NCBI GenBank assembly: GCA_963170165.1
Contig: CAUJGQ010000112.1
Coordinates: 1-53,676, forward strand
Reading direction: 5' to 3'
Length of the DNA: 53,676 nt
Origin: Chloroflexota bacterium
Lineage (GTDB): Bacteria > Chloroflexota > Dehalococcoidia > CAUJGQ01
Both the position numbers and the translations under genes were made by a program. This document shows positions 35,400-43,989 of the stretch, piece after piece. The notes below the pieces were generated by a model that had not been told where the DNA came from, did no database searches, and worked only from the letters and a program-made list of their open reading frames with translations. The first letter of the stretch is position 1; each line of letters starts with the position of its first letter.

Positions 35400-36227
35400 G
35401 TGAGTAACCAGCTCACCGCCGGCAACGTCACTATTCTGCCGGTTTCCGACACCGGCATCGGCGGCAGTCCTGCATATATGTTCCCGCAGGTCTCGGCAGA
35501 GCAGTGGGAGCCCTACCGCCACTGGATGAATGAGCGCGGGAACTTCCGCATGAACATCGGCACGTATGTCTTGCGCTCAGGCGGCCGGACGATGCTGGTG
35601 GACACCGGCTTGGGTGATAAGCCGCGCGCCGGCTATCCGCAGGGCGCCCTGCTCGCCAATCTTGCCGCCGCCGGAATCATGCCTGACGACGTCGATATCG
35701 TGCTCTGCACCCACCTCCATATTGACCACGTCGGCTGGAACACGGTGCGCAAGGGCGACGCCTGGGTGCCCGCCTTCCCTCGTGCCCGCTACATCATCGC
35801 CCGGACGGAGTGGGAGTACTGGACCGCGCCCGAGCGCGCGGCCACCATCGATTATGTGCAGGATTCCGTGCTGCCACTGGCGGACACGGGGCAACTGGAT
35901 CTGGTCGAGGAGACGCACCGCGTCACCAGTGAAATCACGCTGGTACCCGCGCCCGGACACACACCGGCGCATGTTTGCGTCGCCATCGTCTCCGGCGGTG
36001 AACGGGCCATGATCATCGGCGACATGGCCCATCACCCGGTGCAACTGACCGAGACGGAGTGGAGCGTCGCCTTTGACCTGGACCCGCGTCAGGCCGCCGT
36101 CACGCGCGCCGCGCTCGTCGAGCAGATGGAACGTGACGGTAGCCTCGTGCTCGGTGGCCATTTTCCGTTCCCTGGCCTTGGCCGCCTGGTGCGGCTGGGC
36201 GAGCGCCGGTCATGGCAGGCGCTGTGA
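35400..36227 (+). CDS. metallo-beta-lactamase-fold hydrolase, first of tandem pair
   Basis: A 275-residue MBL-fold hydrolase with the dinuclear zinc motif THLHIDHVGWN at about residue 105-115, PGHTPAHVC at about 185, GDMAHHPVQ at about 204 and GGHFPFPGLGRL near 250. The MBL quorum-quenching lactonases share this kind of architecture. The Shine-Dalgarno AAGGAGGG (35386-35393) abuts an ATG at 35394, so the GTG at 35400, with ideal spacing, is the likelier start. It is followed 70 bases later by a paralogue. Confidence 0.85.
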   Translation: MSNQLTAGNVTILPVSDTGIGGSPAYMFPQVSAEQWEPYRHWMNERGNFRMNIGTYVLRSGGRTMLVDTGLGDKPRAGYPQGALLANLAAAGIMPDDVDIVLCTHLHIDHVGWNTVRKGDAWVPAFPRARYIIARTEWEYWTAPERAATIDYVQDSVLPLADTGQLDLVEETHRVTSEITLVPAPGHTPAHVCVAIVSGGERAMIIGDMAHHPVQLTETEWSVAFDLDPRQAAVTRAALVEQMERDGSLVLGGHFPFPGLGRLVRLGERRSWQAL

Positions 36228-36297
36228 GCGCGGCGCGCCCCCGCTCCAGCACTGAACCCAGGACAGACACGACACCATGACGCAGTGGAGGTGCCCC

Positions 36298-37095
36298 ATG
36301 CCCGTTACCGTCACCGCCGGTTCTGCCACTATCATTGCCCTGTCTGACACGGAGCAGCCGTATGATGCCGCTGCGGTCTACCCGGAGGTGACCGCCGCAC
36401 AGTGGGAGCCGTACCGCGCGCTGCTCTCGGACGACGGCAAGGTGCTGCTCAACTTCGGCTGCTACGTCGTGCAGGCGGACGGCCGCACGGTGCTGATCGA
36501 CACCGGCTGGGGGCCGGGATTCAAAGGCCAGCTGCTGGAGGAACTACGCGCCGCCGGCGTCGATGCCGGCTCAATCGACACGGTGATGTTCACGCACCTG
36601 CACGGCGACCACATCGGCTGGAATCTAGATGAGGGCGGGCAGCCGCGCTTTCCCGGCGCCCGCTACCTGCTGCCCGAAGCCGACTGGCAGCATTACCGCG
36701 CTCAGCCGGAGCTGCCCGCGCTGTTTCGCAGCCAGTGCCTGCCGCTGGAGGCGCTGGGCGTACTGGAGCTGGTGTCTGGCGAGCGGCGGCTGTCACCGTC
36801 CCTCACCATCGTGCCAGCGCCAGGGCACACGCCGGGTCATATGGGCCTGGCTGCCGTCTCCGGCGGTGAGCGCGCGTTCATCCTCGGCGACGCCGCAATC
36901 TCCCCCGCCGACGCGATCGAGACGCAGTGGGCCAACCGGTTTGACTGGGACAGCACCATCGCCCGGCAGACACGCGAACGGTTGCTGGCCGATCTCGAGC
37001 AGGGTGGCGCCCTGATCGCCGCCTCGCACTTCCCCAGGCCCGGCCTGGGGCGCCTGACCAGCGTGGACGGCCGCCGCATGTGGCAGCCACTCTAG
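36298..37095 (+). CDS. metallo-beta-lactamase-fold hydrolase, second of tandem pair
   Basis: A 265-residue paralogue of the preceding gene, with THLHGDHIGWN at about residue 98-108, PGHTPGHMG at about 175, GDAAISPAD at about 194, and SHFPRPGLGRL near 242. The two share the N-terminal pattern YPEV/MFPQV...AQWEPYR and the same end motif, so they arose by tandem duplication. ATG at 36298 follows GGAGG with six bases spacing. Likely lactonase-like or other hydrolytic activity; the natural substrate is unknown. Confidence 0.85.
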   Translation: MPVTVTAGSATIIALSDTEQPYDAAAVYPEVTAAQWEPYRALLSDDGKVLLNFGCYVVQADGRTVLIDTGWGPGFKGQLLEELRAAGVDAGSIDTVMFTHLHGDHIGWNLDEGGQPRFPGARYLLPEADWQHYRAQPELPALFRSQCLPLEALGVLELVSGERRLSPSLTIVPAPGHTPGHMGLAAVSGGERAFILGDAAISPADAIETQWANRFDWDSTIARQTRERLLADLEQGGALIAASHFPRPGLGRLTSVDGRRMWQPL

Positions 37096-37372
37096 GGCCC
37101 AAGCCAGGCGGATCGCGCGGCTCAGGACCGCGACGTGACGGCAGCCCCGGCATGGCCGCTCTTCCCCTGGTGGGCCGCCGGGTGCTACGCTCGGTGCCGA
37201 GCATTCCACCAAGGGGGCCGCCGCCATGTCACGATTCCTCCTCAGGCCGGCCCTCGTCGCTGCTGCCTAGCCCGCGGGTCGCTGCCCCAACGCGGCCATG
37301 GTTCCGGCGCACCTCGAGCACTCCGGCTTTGCCAGTACCGGCCGTGGAAGCGTGATGCTTCCGTGAACAGGC

Positions 37373-38668
37373 GTGGGGGCTGCTGTGCTGCGAGCGTCCG
37401 GGCGGGTGCCCGCCTATCCGTTGTATCTGGCTCTGGCCTTCTGCCAGGCGCTGATCTTCACCATGTGCTTCACCGTCACCAGCCTGTACGCGGTGACGGA
37501 GGCCAACCTGACCCCGCTGCAACTGGTGCTGGTAGGCACGGCCCTGGAGGCGGGCTGCTTCCTGCTGGAGGTGCCCACCGGTGTGCTGGCCGATGTCTAC
37601 AGCCGGAGGCTGTCGGTCATCACTGGCATCGCCATCATCGGCGTGGGGTTCCTGATCTGGGGGGCAGCACCGCTGTTTGTCACCATCGTGCTGGCGCAAT
37701 TGGTGTGGGCGCTCGGCTACACCTTCACCAGCGGCGCAACCGAGGCCTGGGTCGTCGATGAGCTGGGAGAGGAGCGGTCGGCGGCGGTGTTCCTGCGCGC
37801 TGCCCAGGCGGGACAGCTCGGCTCGTTGCTCGGCATCCCGCTGGCGGTAGTGCTGGGCCTGGTGGCGCTCAATCTGCCGGTTCTGCTCGGAGGTGTGCTT
37901 TACCTTGTGCTCGCTGCCGTGCTGCTGTGGCTGATGCCCGAGCGCGGCTTCCGGCCCGCGCCCCGCGGCGAGCGCGAATCCTGGGCGGCGATGGCCGGCA
38001 CCCTGCGCGGCGGCCTGCGTGAGGTGCGGCGGCGGCCGGTGCTCGGCGTGATCCTCAGCATCGCTGCCATCGCCGGCGCCGCCTCGGAGGCGTTCGACCG
38101 GTTCCGGGATGCGCACTTCATCCGCGACATCGGCATGCCTGCTGCCGGTGGGTGGGAGCCGGTGGTGTGGTTCGGCATCATCAGCGGCACGGGGCTGGTA
38201 CTGAGCCTGGGCGTCATGGAGTACCTGCGCCGCCGCATGGATCTACGCCATCACCGCCACGCCGCCCGCGCGCTGCTGGTCATCGATACCGGTATCGCGG
38301 CGGCGGTGGTCACGTTCGCGCTGGCCGGCAGCTTCGCCGTGGCCTTGGCGGCCGTGCTGGCCGGCGGCGTCCTGCGCCGCGTGAACACGCCGCTGACGGC
38401 TGCCTGGATGAATCAGGGGCTGTCTCCCAGCGTGCGGGCCACCGTCGTTTCCATGCGCGGCCAGGCCGACGCACTCGGCCAGGTCACCGGCGGGCCGCTG
38501 TTCGGGCTGCTGGCCTCCGCCGCCTCGATGACCACCGCGCTCGCCGCGTCCGGCGCCGTGCTGCTCCTGACGCTACCGCTGTACGTAATGGCGCTGCGGA
38601 CACCGCAGGAGCGCTGGCGCCCTGAGGTCAGCGAGACAAGCGAAACAGCAGCCCTGCCACCACCGTAA
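37373..38668 (+). CDS. MFS transporter
   Basis: A 431-residue integral membrane protein with about 12 hydrophobic segments. The loop 2-3 MFS signature appears as PTGVLADVYSRRLSV at about residues 65-79, and the repeated half as GVLRRVNTPLTAAWMNQG near 330. A hydrophilic central loop with ERESWAAMAGTLRGGLREVRRRP near 205 is typical. GTG at 37373 gives MGAAVL; a GTG four codons later has a better GGGGG spacing. It belongs to the group of MFS efflux-like proteins without assigned substrate. The 277 bases before it contain no clear gene, only a 14-codon frame discussed in the findings. Confidence 0.87.
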   Translation: MGAAVLRASGRVPAYPLYLALAFCQALIFTMCFTVTSLYAVTEANLTPLQLVLVGTALEAGCFLLEVPTGVLADVYSRRLSVITGIAIIGVGFLIWGAAPLFVTIVLAQLVWALGYTFTSGATEAWVVDELGEERSAAVFLRAAQAGQLGSLLGIPLAVVLGLVALNLPVLLGGVLYLVLAAVLLWLMPERGFRPAPRGERESWAAMAGTLRGGLREVRRRPVLGVILSIAAIAGAASEAFDRFRDAHFIRDIGMPAAGGWEPVVWFGIISGTGLVLSLGVMEYLRRRMDLRHHRHAARALLVIDTGIAAAVVTFALAGSFAVALAAVLAGGVLRRVNTPLTAAWMNQGLSPSVRATVVSMRGQADALGQVTGGPLFGLLASAASMTTALAASGAVLLLTLPLYVMALRTPQERWRPEVSETSETAALPPP

Positions 38669-38724
38669 CCGTCCACCGCATAGGTGTCCGCGCCGGCTTT
38701 GCACCGGTCCGGCACATGGTGGCG

Positions 38725-39723
38725 TCAGCGGCGTGCCAGCTTGAGGACAGCCAGCCCCAGCAGTGTGGCTCCGGCCGCCACAGTTTGCCGTGGATGGAGC
38801 CGCGCTGATGTATAAAGGCTGAACCGCCGGCCGCCGTGGTCGTCGCGCACGTGGCCCATGCCGGGGATGGGCCGGCATAGGTTATTGGGAGCAGTGGCGC
38901 TCTTTGGCCGGTTGGTCTTCTGGCCCTCCACGGCGGTACGTGCCAGCCACCAATCGAGCAGCGGTCCGGCCGTGGCTTCCAGCGACGTAAACAGCTTGGC
39001 GCCACCACCGATGCACAGGTCGCGCACTCGGTGTTCGGCGGCATACAGGATGGCCTGTGCAGCGATTGCCGGATCGTAGACCGGCGTCATCGGCCTGGGC
39101 ATCACCCCCAGGTGCGTGACTGCCTGAGCAAACAGCGGCGTATTGAACGAAGAAGGTTTGATCAGCGTCACCTGGATCGCGCTGCCTTCGTGCCGCAGTT
39201 CCACCCGCAAGGCCTCGGTCAGCGCTTTCACCGCATGCTTGGAGGCACTGTAACCGCTCTGCAGTGGCACCGCCCGGTCTGATAGCGCCGAACCGATGCA
39301 GATCAGCGCCCCGTTTCCAGTCGCACGCAGGTGAGGGAGCGCCGCCTGACAGCCGTGGACCTGGCCGAGGAAGTTGACCTCCATGACCCGGCGGAACTCC
39401 TCCGGCGCCATCTGCTCGAACCGGCCGTAGGCGGACACACCGGCGCCGTTGATCCAGGTGTCAATGCCACCAAATGTGGCCACGGCGCGTTCCGCCACCG
39501 CATCCACTTCAGCCGCCACCGTCACATCGGCCGGCGCGGCCAGCGCCTGCCCGCCGTTGCGGCGGATCTCTGCCTCCAGCGCCGCCAGCGCGCCGCCGTC
39601 GCGCGCTGTCAGCACCACCCGCGCCCCACGGCCCGCCGCCTGCAAGGCCGTCTCCCTGCCGATGCCGCTGGATGCGCCGGTAATGACCATGACCTGCTTG
39701 GCCAGAGGCTTGAGACGCTGCAT
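38725..39723 (-). CDS. short-chain dehydrogenase with C-terminal membrane anchor
   Basis: A 332-residue SDR. The NAD(P)-binding motif VITGASSGIGRETALQAA is at about residues 13-30, NGAGVSAYG at about 92, and the catalytic YSASK at about 161-165, followed by PSSFNTPLF at about 192. Residues 250-332 form an extension absent from classical SDRs: LLDWWLARTAVEGQKTNRP and a last hydrophobic stretch, TVAAGATLLGLAVLKLARR, that may anchor the enzyme to the membrane. ATG at 39723 follows GGGGAGGG; the frame extends to 39846 without a good start. The substrate is unknown. Confidence 0.85.
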   Translation of the reverse strand: MQRLKPLAKQVMVITGASSGIGRETALQAAGRGARVVLTARDGGALAALEAEIRRNGGQALAAPADVTVAAEVDAVAERAVATFGGIDTWINGAGVSAYGRFEQMAPEEFRRVMEVNFLGQVHGCQAALPHLRATGNGALICIGSALSDRAVPLQSGYSASKHAVKALTEALRVELRHEGSAIQVTLIKPSSFNTPLFAQAVTHLGVMPRPMTPVYDPAIAAQAILYAAEHRVRDLCIGGGAKLFTSLEATAGPLLDWWLARTAVEGQKTNRPKSATAPNNLCRPIPGMGHVRDDHGGRRFSLYTSARLHPRQTVAAGATLLGLAVLKLARR

Positions 39724-39811
39724 GATCCGGCCCTCCCCATACCTCCATGCTGGCACCGGCACGGCGGGGGTACCGTAGCCCGGTCGGGGGAGGGCGAACC
39801 ACGGGCGCAGG

Positions 39812-41296
39812 TCAGGTGGCGGCGGAGGGTGTGTAGCGCAGGGCACGGCCGCTTCCGGCGCCGGTGTGACGGCCGTTCTCCAGCGCTACTGCGCCGTTCA
39901 CCACCACCAGGGCGATCCCTTCCGGTTCACGCTTGGGGTCGTCCCAGGTGGCGGTATCTGCCACCGTGGCCGGATCGAACAGCACCAGGTCGGCCCAGGC
40001 CCCTTCGGTAATCACGCCGCGACCGGCCAGGCCAAACACCCGCGCGGGCAGTGAAGTCATCCGCCGCACCGCTTCCTCCAGCGTCAGTACGCCGCGTTCG
40101 CGTACATAGCGGCCCAGTACGCGCGGGAAGGTGCCGAACAGGCGCGGGTGCGGCTTGCCCTCCAGCACGGGCAGTCCGTCGGAGCCGACCATCACCAGCG
40201 GGTGCCGGAGGTTGGTCTCGACATCGACCTCGTCCATCGTGAACTGGATGACGAGCGTTTCGCTGCCACGCCCTTCCAGGATGCGCTTTACCGCCTGGTC
40301 CACGGGCAGATCAAGCAGGTCCGCCACCTCGGTGACGCGCAGTCCATCCCACTCCGGGTGGCCAGGAACCGTCGCCAGCCGCAACGCCTGAGCGTACTCA
40401 CCGTCGATGCGGCCGATGCGGTAGAGCGCCTCCAGCCGTGTGCTGCCGGCGATGTAGGGGTACATGTCCAGCGTCACGGCCTGCGAGCCGGCGGCCTGAT
40501 CCACCCGCGCCAGCGAGGCTGCCACCCGCCCCCAGTTGGCTTTGCCGGTGGCCTTGTGATGGGAGATGTGGACGGCGCAGCCGGCTTCGCGGCCGATGCG
40601 GAGCGTCTCCTCGACGGCATCCAGCAGCTGATCGCCCTCGTTGCGCATGTGCGTGGCGTACACACCCTTGGCTGCCGCCACCGGGCGGCACAGGTCAATC
40701 AGTTCCTCGGTAGCGCACCAGCGGCCCGGCTCGTAAATCAGGCCGGTGGACAGGCCGCACGCTCCTTGCGCCATCGCCTCCTCGACCCAGCCGCGCATTC
40801 GGGCCTGCTCCTCGGCGGCCGGTGGTCGCTGCTCGTTGCCCATTGCGGCATAGCGCAGGGTGTTGTGCCCGGCCAGCATAATGGCGTTGACAGCAGGGCG
40901 GCGGCCGTCAACCGCCTCGAGGTAGCCTGCCAGGTCTGTCCAGGTGACGGGCGAGCCGCCAATGGCGAGGATGGCAGAGCCGGTCACCAGCCGCCCTGCC
41001 TCGCGGGTAGCTGGGGCCACGGAGAAGCCGCAGTTGCCGGCGACGACCGTCGTGCAGCCCTGCGCGAGCTTAAACTCCATCCCCGGGTATCGCAGCAGGG
41101 CGCCATCGTCGTGGGCGTGGGTATCGACAAATCCCGGAGCGAGTGTCAGGCCGGTAGCATCGATCTCGCGCGCACCGCCGTCCCGCGCTTCCCCAACCCG
41201 CACGATCCGGCCATCCTCGATAGCGACATCGGCCGTACGCGGCGGCGCGCCCGTGCCGTCGAGCACAGCGGCGTTGCGAATCACCAGGTCAAACAT
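39812..41296 (-). CDS. D-aminoacylase / N-acyl-D-amino-acid amidohydrolase
   Basis: A 494-residue amidohydrolase. It begins MFDLVIRNAAVLDGTGAP, with metal-binding GFVDTHAHDDGALLRYPG at about residues 55-72 and the D-aminoacylase-type TTVVAGNCGFSVAP at about 80-93. THMRNEGDQLLDAVEETL at about 218 supplies a metal-site His, and HISHHKATG follows at about 247. It removes acyl groups from N-acyl-D-amino acids. ATG at 41296 is chosen because AGGGGG precedes it; the longer frame is antisense to the neighbouring gene. It is divergent from a D-amino-acid lyase gene, suggesting a D-amino-acid catabolic module. Confidence 0.9.
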   Translation of the reverse strand: MFDLVIRNAAVLDGTGAPPRTADVAIEDGRIVRVGEARDGGAREIDATGLTLAPGFVDTHAHDDGALLRYPGMEFKLAQGCTTVVAGNCGFSVAPATREAGRLVTGSAILAIGGSPVTWTDLAGYLEAVDGRRPAVNAIMLAGHNTLRYAAMGNEQRPPAAEEQARMRGWVEEAMAQGACGLSTGLIYEPGRWCATEELIDLCRPVAAAKGVYATHMRNEGDQLLDAVEETLRIGREAGCAVHISHHKATGKANWGRVAASLARVDQAAGSQAVTLDMYPYIAGSTRLEALYRIGRIDGEYAQALRLATVPGHPEWDGLRVTEVADLLDLPVDQAVKRILEGRGSETLVIQFTMDEVDVETNLRHPLVMVGSDGLPVLEGKPHPRLFGTFPRVLGRYVRERGVLTLEEAVRRMTSLPARVFGLAGRGVITEGAWADLVLFDPATVADTATWDDPKREPEGIALVVVNGAVALENGRHTGAGSGRALRYTPSAAT

Positions 41297-41429
41297 TGGC
41301 CCGCCCCCTACGTTCGGCATCTCGGGGAGAACGATACCCGATCCGCGCATCACGCGGGCCGGTGTGCGGCGGTGGGGCCGCGGTCGTATGCTACGCAGGG
41401 CACGAGAGCACAACCGAAGCGGGTGAACG

Positions 41430-42491
41430 ATGCGCAGGCACGAGCTGGACACCCCGGCGCTGATCCTGGACCTGGACGTAGTTGAAGCGAACATCGCGGC
41501 GATGGCCGCCTTCTTTCGGGACCGCCCGCAGAAGCTGCGCCCCCACTTCAAAACGCCGAAGACGCCCGAGATCGCCCGCCGCCAGATGGAGGCCGGGGCA
41601 ATCGGCATCACCGCCGCCAAATTGGGCGAGGCCGAGGTGCTAGCGCGGGCGGGCATCGGTCCCGTGCTGATCGCCAACCAGCTGGTAGGCCGGCAGAAGA
41701 TCGACCGGCTGCTGGCGCTGCCGGAGCACGTCGAAATCATCGTAGCGGTGGAAAGCCTGCTGAACGTTGAAGAACTGGAGGCAGGGGCCAAGCGCACGGG
41801 CCGGCGGCCGCACGTGGTGATTGAGGTGGACACGGGGATGCACCGCTGCGGCACCGCCAACCCGGAGGATACCGCCGCCCTGGCGGAACGCATCGCCGCC
41901 GGGCCGCTGGTGTATCGCGGCATCATGGGCTACGAGGGCCATACCGTGCTATTGCCAGATCCCACGGACCGGCGGGAGAAGGCCACCGCCGCGCTGGAAC
42001 GGCTGTCCGCGCATGTGCGCGCCCTTCGCGCCGCCGGCTTCTCTCCTGAGATCGTCTCCGCTGGGGGTACCGGCACCTATGATATCGCCGGTAGCCAGCC
42101 GGACGTGACAGAAGTCCAGGCCGGCAGCTATGTGTTCATGGACGGCCGGTATCGTTCTGTTCGCCCTGACCTGGGCCAGCCGGCGCTGACCTTGCTCACC
42201 ACAGTGATCGCCCGCCACGGCGATTACGCGGTCATTGACGCCGGCATGAAGGCGCTATCCAACGATATGGGTCCGTCTGCGGGCGCCCGCCTACCGTTCA
42301 CCGTGGCCCGGCTGTCTGAAGAGCACGGCACCGTCCAGACCGGCGAGGCGGACCTGCAACCGGGGATGAAGGTCGAGGTACTACCGTCGCACAACGACAC
42401 CACGATCAACCTGCACAGCGAGTACTACGTCGTGCGCGGTGATGAGGTGGTGGACGTGTGGCCGGTTGAGGGAGCGCGGGCGTATCGCTAA
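41430..42491 (+). CDS. D-threonine aldolase / D-serine dehydratase-like PLP enzyme (DSD1 family)
   Basis: A 353-residue fold-type III PLP enzyme with an alanine-racemase-like N-terminal barrel. The PLP Lys is at about 41 in RPHFKTPKTPEIA, VVIEVDTGMHRCG at about 126-138, and GYEGHTVL at about 167. The C-terminal metal site reads PSHNDTTINLH: His-x-Asp, as in D-threonine aldolase, rather than the His-x-Cys of D-serine dehydratase. D-threonine aldolase splits D-threonine to glycine and acetaldehyde. The substrate remains an inference. It is divergent from the D-aminoacylase gene, 133 bases apart. Confidence 0.88.
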   Translation: MRRHELDTPALILDLDVVEANIAAMAAFFRDRPQKLRPHFKTPKTPEIARRQMEAGAIGITAAKLGEAEVLARAGIGPVLIANQLVGRQKIDRLLALPEHVEIIVAVESLLNVEELEAGAKRTGRRPHVVIEVDTGMHRCGTANPEDTAALAERIAAGPLVYRGIMGYEGHTVLLPDPTDRREKATAALERLSAHVRALRAAGFSPEIVSAGGTGTYDIAGSQPDVTEVQAGSYVFMDGRYRSVRPDLGQPALTLLTTVIARHGDYAVIDAGMKALSNDMGPSAGARLPFTVARLSEEHGTVQTGEADLQPGMKVEVLPSHNDTTINLHSEYYVVRGDEVVDVWPVEGARAYR

Positions 42492-42591
42492 CTCGGGAGC
42501 AGCGAGCCGGCAATGGGATGAGCGACACGGACCCGCCCGCGGCCGGCTACGCGGCGCCGCGATGGTTGATTGCTGCCTGCGGGCGATCTCT

Positions 42592-42819
42592 TCAGACCGG
42601 CTCAACCAGCACCAGCCGGTTGCTCCAGCGGTCGGGGTAGCACTGCACCAGGTGCAGCACACGCTCGACCCGGTAGCGCTTTGCGCCCTGAGGGCCGGCG
42701 AGACCGATCACATCGCCGTGGGTGAGCGGTGCGCCCCCCTCGATCCGCCCGAGCACGTCGCCGCTGAGGTCTTCGCTATTGATGACGAAGGTGGTCCAGG
42801 TAGCCGGCGGCTCGCTCAT
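42592..42819 (-). CDS. hypothetical protein, 75 aa
   Basis: A small protein, MSEPPATWTTFVINSEDLSG..., with a beta-rich pattern (GDVIGLAGPQGAKRYRVERVLHLVQ) and no recognised domain. The RBS is weak and the frame extends upstream to 43338 antisense to the oxidoreductase gene. Composition and position (between two convergent-ending genes) make a real gene plausible but unproven. Confidence 0.4.
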   Translation of the reverse strand: MSEPPATWTTFVINSEDLSGDVLGRIEGGAPLTHGDVIGLAGPQGAKRYRVERVLHLVQCYPDRWSNRLVLVEPV

Positions 42820-42931
42820 GGGATCGCCCCCGCGTGGTGTCCGGGCCGGCTGGGATGCGCCTGGCCCGCGCACCCCGTATTGTAGGCAAGGCGGGCGCGG
42901 CGTGTGAGGGCTGGCCCCTGGGGAGGGAGAG

Positions 42932-43978
42932 ATGGCAGACACAATTCGGATTGGCGTGGTAGGCGCTGGGGCAAACACCCGGCTACGCCACATCCCTGGC
43001 CTGCAGGCGATTGACGGCGTCGAGGTGGTCAGCGTCGTCAACCGCTCGCGCGAATCCTCTGAACGGGTGGCGCGCGAGTTCGGTATCCCCCGCATCCATG
43101 ACACCTGGCCCGAGCTGGTGGCCAGCCCGGACATTGACGCGGTGATGATCGGCACATGGCCGTACCTGCACTGCCCGATCACACTGGCAGCGCTGGAAGC
43201 CGGCAAGCATGTGCTTACCGAGGCGCGCATGGCGATGAGCGCCGCCGAGGCGCGCGAGATGCTGGCCGCGTCACGGCTGCACCCCGAGCTCGTGACCCAG
43301 GTCGTGCCCGCCCCCTTCACCTTTCCCGTCGATGCCACCGTGCTGCGCCTGTTGAACGAGGGCTACCTCGGCGACCTCCAGGCTGTAGACCTGCGCGCCT
43401 CCCAGGGCTGGCTTAACGCCGGTGGCCCGATGACCTGGCGCACCGACCGCGACCTGTCCGGCGCCAATATCATGATGCTCGGTATCTGGTACGAGACACT
43501 GATGCGCTGGCTAGGCCCCGCCACCGCCGTCACCGCCCGCACCCGTATCGCCGTCCCCTATCGCGCCGACCCCGAGACCGGCGGTCGCCGCGCCGTGCAG
43601 ATTCCGGATCATGTCGAAGTGCTGGCCGATATGCCCGGCGGCGCCATCGCCCGCATGCATATGAGCGCCGTCGCCGGCGGGCTCCCCGGACCGGAGGTGT
43701 GGCTGTTCGGCAGTGAGGGCACCCTGCGCTTCGAGATGGCCGGGGCCAGACTGAGCGGCGCGCGCAAGGCAGACAAGGAACTGGCTGCCATCGAGATTCC
43801 GGCGCACGAGCGCGGCGAGTGGCGGGTCGAAGCGGAGTTCATCGGCGCCATCCGCGGACAGGAGCGCGTTCGCCTGACTAGCTTCGAAGATGGCGTGCGC
43901 TACATGGAGTTCACCGACGCCGTCCACATCAGCGCCCGTGACGGCCGCACCGTGCCGCTGCCGTTCGGCGATTCGTAG
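42932..43978 (+). CDS. Gfo/Idh/MocA-family oxidoreductase
   Basis: A 348-residue NAD(P)-dependent dehydrogenase. The N-terminal Rossmann motif is RIGVVGAGANTRLRHIPG at about residues 5-22, NRSRESSERVAREFGI at about 38, and AGKHVLTEARMAMSAAEA near 91 with K in place of the usual EKP (here TEARM), an unusual active-site sequence. The C-terminal domain includes WRVEAEFIGAIRG near 303. Members oxidise or reduce sugars and inositols; this one cannot be assigned. GGGAGGGAGAG precedes ATG 42932. Confidence 0.88.
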   Translation: MADTIRIGVVGAGANTRLRHIPGLQAIDGVEVVSVVNRSRESSERVAREFGIPRIHDTWPELVASPDIDAVMIGTWPYLHCPITLAALEAGKHVLTEARMAMSAAEAREMLAASRLHPELVTQVVPAPFTFPVDATVLRLLNEGYLGDLQAVDLRASQGWLNAGGPMTWRTDRDLSGANIMMLGIWYETLMRWLGPATAVTARTRIAVPYRADPETGGRRAVQIPDHVEVLADMPGGAIARMHMSAVAGGLPGPEVWLFGSEGTLRFEMAGARLSGARKADKELAAIEIPAHERGEWRVEAEFIGAIRGQERVRLTSFEDGVRYMEFTDAVHISARDGRTVPLPFGDS

Positions 43979-43989
43979 GCCCGAGCAAT

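Noticed and set aside
40148-41485. 445-residue plus-strand frame
   Set aside because: Antisense to D-aminoacylase, which carries catalytic motifs; the frame has a His/Arg/Gln-rich composition typical of shadows.
41297-41926. N-terminal extension of D-aminoacylase to 41926
   Set aside because: It would run antisense through the D-amino-acid lyase gene and lacks similarity to amidohydrolases; ATG 41296 starts with a typical N-terminus.
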